A DNA stretch of 64,000 bases from Pseudomonas tensinigenes (GTDB lineage Bacteria > Pseudomonadota > Gammaproteobacteria > Pseudomonadales > Pseudomonadaceae). The position numbers and the translations under genes are program-made. Where the stretch lies: positions 1,233,501 through 1,297,500 of the forward strand of contig NZ_CP077089.1 of NCBI RefSeq assembly GCF_014268445.2, written 5' to 3'. The notes under the pieces are model-generated. The model saw only the letters and a list, made by a program, of their open reading frames with translations, did not search any database and was not told the origin of the DNA. Shown piece by piece: positions 41,641-50,497 of this stretch; position 1 is the first letter of the stretch; every line of letters begins with the position of its first letter.

Positions 41641-43746
41641 TTACAGGTTGAGTGTCAGGCTGACGGTGAAATTGCGCGGTTCGCCGGGGTTGACCCAGTA
41701 GTTGCTGTAGGAGCGCTCGTAATACTTTTCGTCGAAGAGATTGTTGAGGTTGAGGCCGACAGTGACGTTGTCGCTGGCCTTGTAATGCGCGAGCAGGTCG
41801 ACGGTCTGGTAGGCCGGTAATTCGAAGTCGCTGCCGGATTCGCCTGAGCGATCACCGACATAGGTGAACGCCGCGCCGACGTCCGAGCCGCGCAAATGCC
41901 CATCCTGAAACTCATAAACGCCGAGCAGGCTGCCGCTACGCTTGGCCACGCCGAGGATGCGGCTGCCGGTGGCAATCACCGCGTCGCCCTTGGTCACTTC
42001 GGCGTCGATGTAGGCGAAGGCGCCGATGATTCGCACCGCATCGGTGACTTGCCCGGTGACCTGCCAATCGAAACCGCGACTGCGTGCCTTGCCCATGGCG
42101 CGGCTGGTGTCGGTGGCCGGGTCGAGGGCGAGGACGTTTTCCTTGTCGATGTGGAAGAAGGCGAGGGTGCTGCTCAGGCGCTCATCGAACAGTTCGTTCT
42201 TGATCCCGACTTCATAGCCGACGCCTTCTTCCGGATCGAAGGATTTGCCGGAGGCGTCGAGGCCATTGTTCGGTTTGAAAGAGGTCGAGGCGTTGGCGAA
42301 CAACCCGGTTTCCGGCGTCAGTTGATACAGCAGGCCGACACGCTGCGTGAGGGCGTCGTGGCGCTGGTTGCTGGTGGCGTTGCGACTGTGATCATCGATG
42401 TGCTGATCGAAATGCTCGAAACGCGCACCGATCATCCCGCGCAGTTTGTCGGTGAAGATGATCTGATCCTGCAGGTTCAGTGCATGACTTTCGACCTGTT
42501 CGAAAAAATCAGTGCCCGAGCGTGCGCCGTTGGGTTTTGGCTGGCCGTAGACCGGCTTATAGATGTCGATGGCGTAAGGGCCACCGGCAATCGTGGTAAC
42601 GCGCTCGTTCTTGCGGAAGTTTTCGTACTCTGTGCCGATCAGCAGTTCGTGCTGCCAAGGGCCGAGGTCGAACAGACCGCGCAGTTCCAGTTGGGTGATG
42701 CTGTCATGCCAGTTCGTGTCGCGTTCGCGATAGCGGCGGTTGACGGTGTGGCCATCGGCGTTCAGCGGGCGGGATTCGGAGGCGTCGCCCCAGAGTTTGC
42801 CTTCCTTGTAATGGCTGGCCAGGCGCAACTTCCAGTTGTCGTTGAGATGATGTTCCAGCGTGGCCTGCAGCAAATTGTTGTGGTTGTCGATGTTGCCGTC
42901 GTTGGGTTCGCCGAGGAAGGTCGAACGCGAGACGCCGCTCCATTTGTTGTTCGGCGCGACGATGCCGCGATCGAACGTGGAGCTGTGACGGACGATTTCG
43001 CTTTCCACCAACAGCGACGTGTCCGGGTTCAATTGCCAACTGATCGACGGCGCGACGAATACACGTTTGCTGTCAACGTGATCGCGAAAACTGTTGTTGT
43101 CTTCGACCGCGAGGTTGATCCGCGAGAGCACATTGCCCTGATCATCCAGCGGCGTGTTGACGTCCAGCGCGGTGCGATAGCGGTCCCAACTGCCGGCGCT
43201 GGTTTGCAACGTGGTGAAAGCTTCGGGCTGTGGTTTCTTGGTGACGATGTTAACCGTGCCGCCGGGATCGCCGCGACCGTAGAGGCTTGCGGCCGGGCCT
43301 TTGAGCACTTCGATGCGCTCGATATTGGCTGCATCCGGCGTGCTCGGATAACCCCGGTTGGCGCTGAAACCGTCCTTGTAGAACTCCGAAGTGGTGAAGC
43401 CGCGCACGCTGTACTCGTAAAGGGTCAGGCCGCCGAAGTTGTTTTGCTTGGATACGCCGCCGGCAAAATCCAGCGCGCGCTCGACACTGCTGCTGCCCAG
43501 ATCCTTGAGCACGCTGGCCGGTACGACGCTGATGGCTTGAGGAATGTCGCGGATCGCGGTGTCGGTTTTGGTTGCGCTGGATGAGCGTGTGGCGCGATAG
43601 CCCTTGACCGGGCCGGTCGGCGATTCGTAGTCGGAGATGACGCTGATGGCGTCGAGTTCGAGGGGTTTGGGTTCTTCGGCGAAGGCTGGATCGACCAGCA
43701 AACCGAGGCTCAGGCCGAGCAGGGAGGCCTTTGTTCGAGACGACAT
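41641..43746 (-). CDS. TonB-dependent outer-membrane receptor
   Basis: A 701-residue TonB-dependent receptor of the siderophore-receptor class. After the signal peptide (ASLLGLSLGLLVDPAFA) come a plug domain (KTDTAIRDIPQAISVVP, RIEVLKGPAASLYGRGDPGG near residues 70-155) and a 22-strand barrel ending in the C-terminal aromatic-poor signature FTVSLTLNL. No N-terminal signalling domain for an anti-sigma factor is present. The ligand is unknown; the partner DUF4198 gene and the inverted repeat over the start suggest metal-responsive control. Start ATG 43746 lies inside that repeat; a TTG at 43761 is a less likely start. Confidence 0.9.
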   Translation of the reverse strand: MSSRTKASLLGLSLGLLVDPAFAEEPKPLELDAISVISDYESPTGPVKGYRATRSSSATKTDTAIRDIPQAISVVPASVLKDLGSSSVERALDFAGGVSKQNNFGGLTLYEYSVRGFTTSEFYKDGFSANRGYPSTPDAANIERIEVLKGPAASLYGRGDPGGTVNIVTKKPQPEAFTTLQTSAGSWDRYRTALDVNTPLDDQGNVLSRINLAVEDNNSFRDHVDSKRVFVAPSISWQLNPDTSLLVESEIVRHSSTFDRGIVAPNNKWSGVSRSTFLGEPNDGNIDNHNNLLQATLEHHLNDNWKLRLASHYKEGKLWGDASESRPLNADGHTVNRRYRERDTNWHDSITQLELRGLFDLGPWQHELLIGTEYENFRKNERVTTIAGGPYAIDIYKPVYGQPKPNGARSGTDFFEQVESHALNLQDQIIFTDKLRGMIGARFEHFDQHIDDHSRNATSNQRHDALTQRVGLLYQLTPETGLFANASTSFKPNNGLDASGKSFDPEEGVGYEVGIKNELFDERLSSTLAFFHIDKENVLALDPATDTSRAMGKARSRGFDWQVTGQVTDAVRIIGAFAYIDAEVTKGDAVIATGSRILGVAKRSGSLLGVYEFQDGHLRGSDVGAAFTYVGDRSGESGSDFELPAYQTVDLLAHYKASDNVTVGLNLNNLFDEKYYERSYSNYWVNPGEPRNFTVSLTLNL

Positions 43747-43788
43747 GTTATGTTGTTCCAATTCTTAGAGTTGAAACAATATAACATG
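43744..43788. promoter_or_regulatory. Inverted repeat at the TonB receptor start (operator candidate)
   Basis: CATGTTATGTTGTTCC (43744-43759) and GAAACAATATAACATG (43773-43788) are inverted with 14 of 16 matches and a 13-bp gap. The left arm includes the receptor start codon. The TGTTAT/ATAACA ends resemble half sites of Fur-superfamily regulators such as Zur, but the classic Fur GATAAT pattern is absent. Binding would block both RNA polymerase and the ribosome site. Confidence 0.6.
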
Positions 43789-43834
43789 CCTGTTGAGAAT
43801 GTCTTTTATTCGCGCGCTTGGCGCGAAAAAAGTT

Positions 43835-44992
43835 TTATTCTTCTTTTTCTTTCACCGGCGCCGGTGGTGGGCGCAGGCCGATTTCAGCCGTGAGCTTCAG
43901 CTCTTTGCCGTTGCGCATCACCTGAATCGTCACTTTGTCCGTCGGTTTGATCCGTGCAACCTGATTCATTGAACGACGGCCATCGCCCGCAGGCTCGCCA
44001 TCAATGCTCAGAATCACGTCGCCCAATTGCAGGCCTGCCTTCTGTGCCGGGCCATCCCGGAAGATCCCCGCAACGACAATTCCCGGACGCCCGGACAGAC
44101 CAAACGACTCAGCCAGTTCCTGGGTCAGCGGCTGCACTTCAATGCCCAGCCAGCCACGAATCACCTGACCGTGTTCGATGATCGACTTCATCACTTCCAT
44201 CGCCAGTTTCACCGGGATCGCGAAGCCGATGCCTTGCGAGCCGCCGGACTTGGAGAAGATCGCCGTGTTGATGCCGGTCAGATTGCCGTTGGCATCGACC
44301 AGCGCACCACCGGAGTTGCCCGGGTTGATTGCCGCGTCGGTCTGGATAAAGTCTTCGTAGTTGTTCAGGCCCAACTGATTACGCCCGGTGGCGCTGATGA
44401 TGCCCATGGTCACAGTCTGGCCAACGCCGAACGGGTTGCCGATGGCCAGTGCGACGTCGCCGATGCGAATGTTGTCGGAGCGGCCAACGGTGATCGCTGG
44501 CAGGGTTTTCAGATCGATTTTCAGAACCGCGAGGTCAGTTTCCGGATCGCTGCCGATGACGCGGGCGAGGGTTTCGCGGCCATCCTTCAACGCCACGACA
44601 ATCTGATCAGCACCGCTGGTCACGTGGTTGTTGGTCAGGATGTAGCCTTCCGGGCTCATGATCACGCCGGAGCCGAGGCTCGATTCCATGCGTTTCTGCT
44701 TCGGCGAGTTGTCACCAAAGAAGCGGCGGAACTGCGGATCTTCAAACAGCGGATGCGCCGGTTTGTTGATGACTTTGGTGGTGTAGAGGTTGACCACCGA
44801 AGGCGCGGCAATGGTCACCGCGTCGGCATAGGACACCGGGCCCTGTTGCACGCTGGTGGTTTGCGGGGCCTGTTGCAGGTTGACGTCGAGGCTCGGAAGC
44901 CCGACCCACTGCGGGTAACGCTGAATAATCAACAGAGCGATAAGCACACCGGCCAACAACGGCCAGCCGAAAAAACGCAGCGCCTTGAGCAT
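43835..44992 (-). CDS. algW: Periplasmic serine protease AlgW (DegS-type)
   Basis: A 385-residue S1C protease with one N-terminal helix (FGWPLLAGVLIALLIIQRY), a trypsin-like domain and one PDZ domain. Catalytic His is in LTNNHVTSGADQ (about 124), Asp in DPETDLAVLKID (about 154) and Ser in INPGNSGGALVD (about 228). In P. aeruginosa AlgW senses misfolded envelope proteins via PDZ and cleaves MucA, freeing AlgU for alginate and stress genes. Single PDZ and membrane anchor distinguish it from MucD. It is divergent from the Nif3-like gene. Confidence 0.95.
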   Translation of the reverse strand: MLKALRFFGWPLLAGVLIALLIIQRYPQWVGLPSLDVNLQQAPQTTSVQQGPVSYADAVTIAAPSVVNLYTTKVINKPAHPLFEDPQFRRFFGDNSPKQKRMESSLGSGVIMSPEGYILTNNHVTSGADQIVVALKDGRETLARVIGSDPETDLAVLKIDLKTLPAITVGRSDNIRIGDVALAIGNPFGVGQTVTMGIISATGRNQLGLNNYEDFIQTDAAINPGNSGGALVDANGNLTGINTAIFSKSGGSQGIGFAIPVKLAMEVMKSIIEHGQVIRGWLGIEVQPLTQELAESFGLSGRPGIVVAGIFRDGPAQKAGLQLGDVILSIDGEPAGDGRRSMNQVARIKPTDKVTIQVMRNGKELKLTAEIGLRPPPAPVKEKEE

Positions 44993-45095
44993 TAAGCACG
45001 TCCTGGAAGAGTTGCAGGCGGGGTCAGACCGCCCATAATGTCGCGCATTATACGAGGCCGCGCGTGCCTCTGAACGGGATATTTAGGAGTCTTTC

Positions 45096-45854
45096 ATGGC
45101 CGTTGCCCTCAGCACCCTCGTCGAAGAAGCCGACCGTTACCTCGGCAGTGCGAAAATTGCCGATTATTGCCCGAATGGATTGCAGGTTGAGGGCCGTCCT
45201 CAGGTGATGCGGATCGTCAGCGGCGTCACGGCCAGTCAGGCCTTGCTCGACGCTGCTGTTGAGGCCGAAGCGGATCTGGTGCTGGTGCATCACGGTTACT
45301 TCTGGAAGGGCGAAAACCCGTGCATCACTGGCATGAAGCAGCGTCGATTGAAGACGTTGCTCAAGCACGATATCAGTCTGCTTGCCTATCACTTGCCGTT
45401 GGATCTGCACCCGGACGTTGGCAATAACGTGCAGCTTGCTCGGCAATTGGACATCACTGTTGAAGGCCCGCTGGACCCGGATAATCTGAAAATCGTCGGT
45501 CTGGTCGGTTCGCTGAAAGAACCGCTGACCGCTCGCGATTTCGCCCGCAAGGTGCAGGAAGTCATGGGCCGCGAACCCTTGCTGATTGAAGGTAATCCGA
45601 TGATTCGTCGGGTTGGCTGGTGCACTGGCGGCGGTCAGGGCTATATCGATCAGGCCGTCGCGGCGGGCGTCGATCTGTACCTGAGCGGTGAAGCGTCCGA
45701 GCAGACCTTCCACAGCGCCCGTGAGAACGACATCAGCTTTATTGCCGCCGGCCACCACGCCACCGAACGCTATGGCGTGCAGGCGCTGGGCGACTACTTG
45801 GCAAAACGCTTCGCCGTCGAACACATCTTCATCGACTGCCCGAATCCGATCTGA
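45096..45854 (+). CDS. Nif3-like dinuclear metal centre protein
   Basis: A 252-residue member of the Nif3/YbgI (DUF34) family, forming hexameric toroids with two metal ions per subunit. Metal-binding motifs are visible: LVLVHHGYFWKG (about 65-76) and the C-terminal FIAAGHHATERYGVQAL (about 215-231). It lacks the extra domain of long Nif3 proteins. The activity is not established; a link to GTP cyclohydrolase I type 2 annotation is not supported here, since folE lies elsewhere. In PAO1 it is also between algW and cysD. Confidence 0.93.
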   Translation: MAVALSTLVEEADRYLGSAKIADYCPNGLQVEGRPQVMRIVSGVTASQALLDAAVEAEADLVLVHHGYFWKGENPCITGMKQRRLKTLLKHDISLLAYHLPLDLHPDVGNNVQLARQLDITVEGPLDPDNLKIVGLVGSLKEPLTARDFARKVQEVMGREPLLIEGNPMIRRVGWCTGGGQGYIDQAVAAGVDLYLSGEASEQTFHSARENDISFIAAGHHATERYGVQALGDYLAKRFAVEHIFIDCPNPI

Positions 45855-45871
45855 ATCCACCACAAATTCCT

Positions 45872-45957
45872 GTGGGAGCGAGCCTGCTCGCGAAGGCGTC
45901 AGACTTTCAATACAAAGGTGCCTGACACACCGCTTTCGCGAGCAGGCTCGCTCCCAC
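45872..45957. repeat. REP pair (REPIN), GTGGGAGCGAGC family
   Basis: An inverted pair of REP cores of 86 bp in the 249-bp gap between the Nif3-like gene and cysD, 18 bp after the Nif3-like stop. The rest of the gap, to 46103, holds the presumed cysD promoter (CATATTCATATACCC near 45987). Confidence 0.92.
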
Positions 45958-46103
45958 AAGGGAACTGCTCGGCCGAACTGGCAGGCATATTCATATACCC
46001 TTTCGATCTAGTTGGCGTCCTGATTAGAAGAGGCCGCTGTGCTAGGATTTCCCGCTCGAACACGGCCCGCTGGCCGTTCATAAGAAAGTTTTCGTGAGTA
46101 GCC

Positions 46104-47021
46104 ATGGTCGACAAACTGACGCATCTGAAACAGCTGGAGGCGGAAAGCATCCACATCATCCGCGAGGTGGCCGCCGAGTTCGATAACCCGGTGATGCTGT
46201 ACTCCATCGGTAAAGACTCCGCCGTGATGCTGCACCTGGCACGCAAGGCGTTCTTCCCGGGCAAACTGCCGTTTCCGGTGATGCACGTCGACACCCGCTG
46301 GAAATTCCAGGAGATGTACAAGTTCCGCGACAAGATGGTCGAAGAACTGGGCCTGGACCTGATCACCCACATCAACCCCGATGGCGTGGCGCAGAACATC
46401 AACCCGTTCACCCACGGCAGCGCCAAGCACACCGACATCATGAAAACCGAGGGCCTGAAGCAGGCGCTCGACAAGCATGGTTTCGACGCAGCCTTCGGCG
46501 GTGCCCGTCGCGATGAAGAGAAATCCCGCGCCAAAGAGCGCGTGTACTCGTTCCGCGACAGCAAGCACCGCTGGGACCCGAAAAACCAGCGCCCGGAGCT
46601 GTGGAACGTCTACAACGGCAAGGTCAACAAGGGCGAATCCATTCGTGTGTTCCCGCTGTCGAACTGGACCGAACTGGACATCTGGCAGTACATCTACCTC
46701 GAAGGCATCCCGATTGTGCCGCTGTACTTCGCCGCCGAGCGCGAAGTGATCGAGAAGAACGGCACGCTGATCATGATCGACGACGAGCGCATCCTCGAGC
46801 ACCTGTCCGACGAAGACAAAGCGCGCATCGTCAAAAAGAAAGTGCGTTTCCGTACCCTTGGCTGCTACCCGTTGACGGGTGCCGTGGAGTCCGAGGCCGA
46901 AAGCCTGACGGACATCATTCAGGAAATGCTCCTGACGCGAACTTCCGAGCGCCAGGGCCGAGTCATCGACCACGATGGTGCCGGCTCGATGGAAGACAAA
47001 AAACGTCAGGGGTACTTTTAA
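46104..47021 (+). CDS. cysD: Sulfate adenylyltransferase subunit 2
   Basis: CysD, 305 residues, makes adenosine 5'-phosphosulfate from sulfate and ATP, driven by GTP hydrolysis in CysN. It is an ATP-pyrophosphatase-type enzyme with the PP-loop [18 protein letters not shown] (about residues 33-50). [20 protein letters not shown] (about 132-151) and the C-terminal [20 protein letters not shown] are conserved. In most relatives cysN follows within a few bases; here 499 bp of inserted DNA intervenes. Confidence 0.97.
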   Translation: MVDKLTHLKQLEAESIHIIREVAAEFDNPVMLYSIGKDSAVMLHLARKAFFPGKLPFPVMHVDTRWKFQEMYKFRDKMVEELGLDLITHINPDGVAQNINPFTHGSAKHTDIMKTEGLKQALDKHGFDAAFGGARRDEEKSRAKERVYSFRDSKHRWDPKNQRPELWNVYNGKVNKGESIRVFPLSNWTELDIWQYIYLEGIPIVPLYFAAEREVIEKNGTLIMIDDERILEHLSDEDKARIVKKKVRFRTLGCYPLTGAVESEAESLTDIIQEMLLTRTSERQGRVIDHDGAGSMEDKKRQGYF

Positions 47022-47052
47022 GCTTCGAGTTACAAGCGGCAAGCTGCAAGTT
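47020..47052 (+). repeat. Left repeat of the four-helix-bundle cassette
   Basis: AAGCTTCGAG followed by TTACAAGCGGCAAGCTGCAAG begins inside the cysD stop codon (TAAGCTTC). The 25-mer starting at 47021 matches the complement of 59632-59656 near folX at 22 of 25 positions. Its CAAGCGGCAAGCT core is repeated inverted at 47480-47492. Confidence 0.8.
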
Positions 47053-47125
47053 AAAGGCGGTATGCGTAACTTTGCGGTTTGGCGCTTGCGGCCGGTTGCT
47101 GCGAGCCGGAATCGGATGACTCGTA

Positions 47126-47467
47126 ATGGATTTCGAGAAACTGGTTGTTTGGCAGCGAAGCAAATGCTTGGCGGTGGGGATTTTTAGAGAGTTTGCGCGA
47201 TGCGGGGATTTTGGATTCAAGGATCAGATCACTCGCTCTGCACTGTCAGTGCCTTCCAATATTGCTGAAGGCATGGAGCGTCGGAGTTGCAAAGAAAAGG
47301 TTCACTTTCTTTGGATCGCGAAGGCTTCTTGCGGAGAGTTGCGCACCCAGATCCTGATAGGCCGAGATATCGCTTACATCGCAGAACCGCTGGCTGAAAA
47401 TTGGATTATGGAAACCCGTGAGCTTTCTAGAATGCTGGGCGGGTTGATCAACAAAATTTCTGACTAG
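47126..47467 (+). CDS. Four-helix-bundle protein (S23/Avd-like)
   Basis: A 113-residue protein of the four-helix-bundle family named from intervening sequences of 23S rRNA genes. It starts [20 protein letters not shown], a classic opening (F-x-x-L-x-V-W-Q), then [20 protein letters not shown] (about 31-50) with the family motif [16 protein letters not shown], and a helical C-terminus ([14 protein letters not shown]). These proteins form basic pentamers; the diversity-generating retroelement accessory protein Avd has the same fold. No reverse transcriptase or template repeat is nearby. The gene lies between cysD and cysNC, flanked by inverted repeats, which indicates acquisition as a cassette. 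Function here unknown. Confidence 0.87.
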   Translation: MDFEKLVVWQRSKCLAVGIFREFARCGDFGFKDQITRSALSVPSNIAEGMERRSCKEKVHFLWIAKASCGELRTQILIGRDIAYIAEPLAENWIMETRELSRMLGGLINKISD

Positions 47468-47479
47468 CTGTACGCCGAC

Positions 47480-47516
47480 AAGCTTGCCGCTTGAAGCTTA
47501 CAGCTCGGAGCTTGAA
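47480..47516 (+). repeat. Right repeat of the four-helix-bundle cassette
   Basis: AGCTTGCCGCTTGAAGCTTA followed by CAGCTCGGAGCTTGAA is the inverted counterpart of the repeat after cysD and resembles the folX repeat (TTCAAGCTyCGAGCTGyAAG, read as complement). It ends 4 bp before the cysNC start, so its CGGAG may serve as ribosome-binding site for cysNC. Confidence 0.78.
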
Positions 47517-47520
47517 TGCA

Positions 47521-49419
47521 ATGAGCCACGTATCTGATTTGATCAGCGAGGACATCCTCGCCTACCTGGGCCAGCACGAACGTAAAGAGCTGCTGCGCTT
47601 TTTGACTTGCGGTAACGTCGATGACGGCAAGAGCACCCTGATCGGGCGCCTGCTGCACGACTCGAAGATGATCTACGAAGATCACCTCGAAGCGATCACT
47701 CGCGATTCGAAGAAAGTCGGCACCACCGGTGACGATATCGACCTGGCATTGCTGGTCGACGGTCTGCAGGCCGAGCGGGAGCAGGGCATCACCATCGATG
47801 TCGCCTACCGCTATTTCTCCACCGCCAAGCGCAAATTCATCATCGCCGACACCCCCGGCCATGAGCAGTACACCCGCAACATGGCCACCGGTGCGTCCAC
47901 CTGTGACCTGGCGATCATTCTGGTCGACGCGCGTTACGGCGTGCAGACCCAGACCCGTCGCCACAGCTTCATCGCCTCCCTTTTGGGGATCAAACACATC
48001 GTCGTCGCCATCAACAAGATGGACCTGAAAGACTTCGATGAAGGCGTGTTCGAGTCGATCAAGGCTGACTACCTGAAGTTCGCTGAAGGCTTGAAGATGA
48101 AGCCGACCAGCATGCACTTCGTGCCGATGTCTGCCCTCAAGGGCGACAACGTGGTGAACAAGTCCGAGCGCTCGCCTTGGTACACAGGCCAGTCGCTGAT
48201 GGAAATCCTCGAGACCGTGGAAGTCGCGGGTGACCGCAACTTCACCGATCTGCGTTTCCCGGTGCAGTACGTCAATCGTCCGAACCTGAACTTCCGTGGT
48301 TTCGCCGGTACCCTGGCCAGCGGCATCGTGCACAAGGGCGACGAAGTCGTGGTGCTGCCGTCGGGCAAGAGCAGCCGCGTGAAGTCCATCGTCACCTTCG
48401 AAGGTGAGCTGGAGCACGCCGGTCCAGGTCAGGCCGTGACGCTGACCATGGAAGACGAAATCGACATCTCCCGTGGCGACCTGCTGGTGCATGCCGACAA
48501 CGTGCCGCCGGTTACCGACAGCTTTGAAGCGATGCTGGTGTGGATGGCTGAAGAGCCGATGCTGCCGGGCAAGAAATACGACATCAAACGCGCCACCAGT
48601 TACGTGCCGGGCTCGATCGCCAGCATCGTCAACAAGGTCGACGTCAACACGTTGGAAGAAGGCCCGGCGAGCGCTTTGCAGCTCAACGAAATCGGCAAGG
48701 TGAAGATCGCGCTCGACGCGCCGATCGCCCTCGACGGTTACGAGAGCAACCGCACCACCGGCGCGTTCATCGTCATTGACCGTTTGACCAACGGCACCGT
48801 TGGCGCCGGCATGATCGTCGCCCAGCCAGTGACCCATGGCACCGCCACGCATCACGGCAAACTGGCGCACGTGGCCACTGAAGAACGTGCCCAGCGTTTC
48901 GGCCAGCAACCGGCCACTGTGTTGTTCAGCGGCCTGTCGGGCGCGGGCAAGAGCACGCTGGCTTATGCGGTCGAGCGCAAGCTGTTCGACCTGGGCCGTG
49001 CGGTGTTTGTGCTGGATGGCCAGAACCTGCGTCACGACCTCAACAAAGGTCTGCCACAGGATCGCGCCGGGCGTACCGAGAACTGGCGTCGTGCCGCGCA
49101 TGTTGCGCGTCAGTTCAACGAAGCCGGTCTACTGACATTGGCCGCGTTCGTCGCACCAAGTGCTGAAGGGCGCGAGCAGGCCAGGGAACTGATCGGCAAG
49201 GATCGTCTGCTGACGGTCTACGTGCAGGCGTCGCCGGCTGTTTGCGCCGAGCGTGATCCGCAAGGTCTGTATGCCGCCGCTGGCGACAACATCCCGGGCG
49301 AATCCTTCCCGTACGACGTGCCGCTGGATGCCGATCTGGTGATCGACACGCAGACGCTGAGTCTGGAGGACAGCGTCAAGCAAGTGCTGGATCTGCTGCG
49401 CAAGCGTGGCGCGATCTAA
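47521..49419 (+). CDS. cysNC: Bifunctional sulfate adenylyltransferase subunit 1/APS kinase
   Basis: A 632-residue fusion. The N-terminal CysN is a translation-GTPase-like protein that drives APS formation: G1 [18 protein letters not shown] (about residues 35-52), G3 [12 protein letters not shown] (about 114-125) and G4 [10 protein letters not shown]. The C-terminal CysC, APS kinase, has its own P-loop [20 protein letters not shown] (about residues 472-491) and makes PAPS. ATG 47521 ([16 protein letters not shown]) is preferred to 47491, which lies in the repeat. Separation from cysD may change coupled expression. A terminator follows. Confidence 0.96.
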   Translation: MSHVSDLISEDILAYLGQHERKELLRFLTCGNVDDGKSTLIGRLLHDSKMIYEDHLEAITRDSKKVGTTGDDIDLALLVDGLQAEREQGITIDVAYRYFSTAKRKFIIADTPGHEQYTRNMATGASTCDLAIILVDARYGVQTQTRRHSFIASLLGIKHIVVAINKMDLKDFDEGVFESIKADYLKFAEGLKMKPTSMHFVPMSALKGDNVVNKSERSPWYTGQSLMEILETVEVAGDRNFTDLRFPVQYVNRPNLNFRGFAGTLASGIVHKGDEVVVLPSGKSSRVKSIVTFEGELEHAGPGQAVTLTMEDEIDISRGDLLVHADNVPPVTDSFEAMLVWMAEEPMLPGKKYDIKRATSYVPGSIASIVNKVDVNTLEEGPASALQLNEIGKVKIALDAPIALDGYESNRTTGAFIVIDRLTNGTVGAGMIVAQPVTHGTATHHGKLAHVATEERAQRFGQQPATVLFSGLSGAGKSTLAYAVERKLFDLGRAVFVLDGQNLRHDLNKGLPQDRAGRTENWRRAAHVARQFNEAGLLTLAAFVAPSAEGREQARELIGKDRLLTVYVQASPAVCAERDPQGLYAAAGDNIPGESFPYDVPLDADLVIDTQTLSLEDSVKQVLDLLRKRGAI

Positions 49420-49434
49420 GCGTTAGCGATAAAT

Positions 49435-49474
49435 AAAAAGCCCGCCGATGAGCAATCATCGGCGGGCTTTTTTA
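49435..49474 (+). terminator. Rho-independent terminator after cysNC
   Basis: A strong stem (AAAGCCCGCCGATGA and TCATCGGCGGGCTTT) with a short loop and a T run, 17 bp after the cysNC stop. Confidence 0.95.
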
Positions 49475-49498
49475 TTCGGGCATAAGGCGATCAAAACT

Positions 49499-49586
49499 GT
49501 GGGAGCGAGCCTGCTCGCGAATGCGGTGGATCAGCTTGCATCAATGTTGAATGAAATGACGCTTTCGCGAGCAGGCTCGCTCCCAC
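49499..49586. repeat. REP pair (REPIN), GTGGGAGCGAGC family
   Basis: An 88-bp inverted pair of REP cores between the cysNC terminator and the end of the convergent acyltransferase gene, 5 bp from the latter's stop. Confidence 0.92.
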
Positions 49587-49591
49587 AGGGG

Positions 49592-50497
49592 TTAGTGGTG
49601 ATCGGGGTATTCGCGGTGCATCTGTTCCAGCAACGCATCCTTGTCCAGCCACAGCTGATTGATCCAGCCCTGAAACTGCAGGCGATACTCGCCGTCCTGA
49701 TCGTAATTCTTGCCGATGAACTGCTGCGGAATCTTCAGCTCTTCAAAGTGCACCACCACGTCGCGCACATTGCCGCAGAGCAAATCCCAGAACCCCGGAC
49801 GCCCGGCCGGGTAGTGAATCGTCACGTTGACGATCGACTCCAGCTGTTCGCCCATTGCATCCAGTACAAAGGCAATGCCGCCAGCCTTGGGCTTGAGCAG
49901 GTATTTGAACGGTGACTGCTGCTGCGCATGCTTGCCTTCAGTGAAGCGCGTGCCCTCGACGAAGTTGAAAATCCCCACCGGATTATTGCGAAACTTCGCA
50001 CACGTCTTGCGCGTGGTTTCCAGGTCTTTGCCTTTCTTCTCCGGGTGCTTGGCCAGGTACGCCTTGGAGTAACGCTTCATGAACGGAAAACCGAGCGCCC
50101 ACCACGCCAGACCGATCACCGGCACCCAGATCAGCTCCTGCTTGAGGAAGAATTTCAACGGCTGAATCCGACGGTTGAGCACGTATTGCAGCACCAGAAT
50201 ATCGACCCAGCTCTGGTGGTTACTGGTGATCAGATACGAGTGCTGATAGTCGAGGCCTTGCAGGCCGCTAATGTGCCAGCGCGTGCGTCGCACCAGATTC
50301 ATCCAGCCCTTGTTGTTGCTGATCCACGCTTCGTGGGTATGGCTCATCAGCCAGCCAGCGATGCGCTGGGTGAGCGCGAACGGCAAGGCCTTGACCAGCG
50401 CCACGCAGAACAGAAACGAGCAGAGCAGAATCGTGTTGAGCGCCAACAGCAGCGAAGCGATCACGCCGCGCACGGGTGCAGGTAGAAAATCCAGCAT
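49592..50497 (-). CDS. Acyltransferase (PlsC/YihG-like)
   Basis: A 301-residue membrane-bound acyltransferase of the PlsC family. It has an N-terminal hydrophobic segment (VIASLLLALNTILLCSFLF), the catalytic HX4D motif SNHQSWVDILVL (about residues 92-103), and the substrate-binding FVEGTRFT (about 178-185). The YihG-type pattern HPEKKGKDLETTRKTCAKF is visible. The role is acylation of lysophospholipid, probably lysophosphatidic acid, though YihG substrates in E. coli are less defined. It abuts pta (no gap), both on the minus strand. Confidence 0.87.
   Translation of the reverse strand: MLDFLPAPVRGVIASLLLALNTILLCSFLFCVALVKALPFALTQRIAGWLMSHTHEAWISNNKGWMNLVRRTRWHISGLQGLDYQHSYLITSNHQSWVDILVLQYVLNRRIQPLKFFLKQELIWVPVIGLAWWALGFPFMKRYSKAYLAKHPEKKGKDLETTRKTCAKFRNNPVGIFNFVEGTRFTEGKHAQQQSPFKYLLKPKAGGIAFVLDAMGEQLESIVNVTIHYPAGRPGFWDLLCGNVRDVVVHFEELKIPQQFIGKNYDQDGEYRLQFQGWINQLWLDKDALLEQMHREYPDHH

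Noticed and set aside
43809..43827. Terminator after algW
   Set aside because: TTCGCGC and GCGCGAA form a stem, but on the algW strand the T run comes before the hairpin, not after.
47126..47467. Diversity-generating retroelement
   Set aside because: The protein is Avd-like in fold but there is no reverse transcriptase, template repeat or variable-repeat gene in the window.
47022..47516. Intervening sequence of a 23S rRNA gene
   Set aside because: The family name comes from such elements, but no rRNA sequence flanks it here; it lies between cysD and cysNC.
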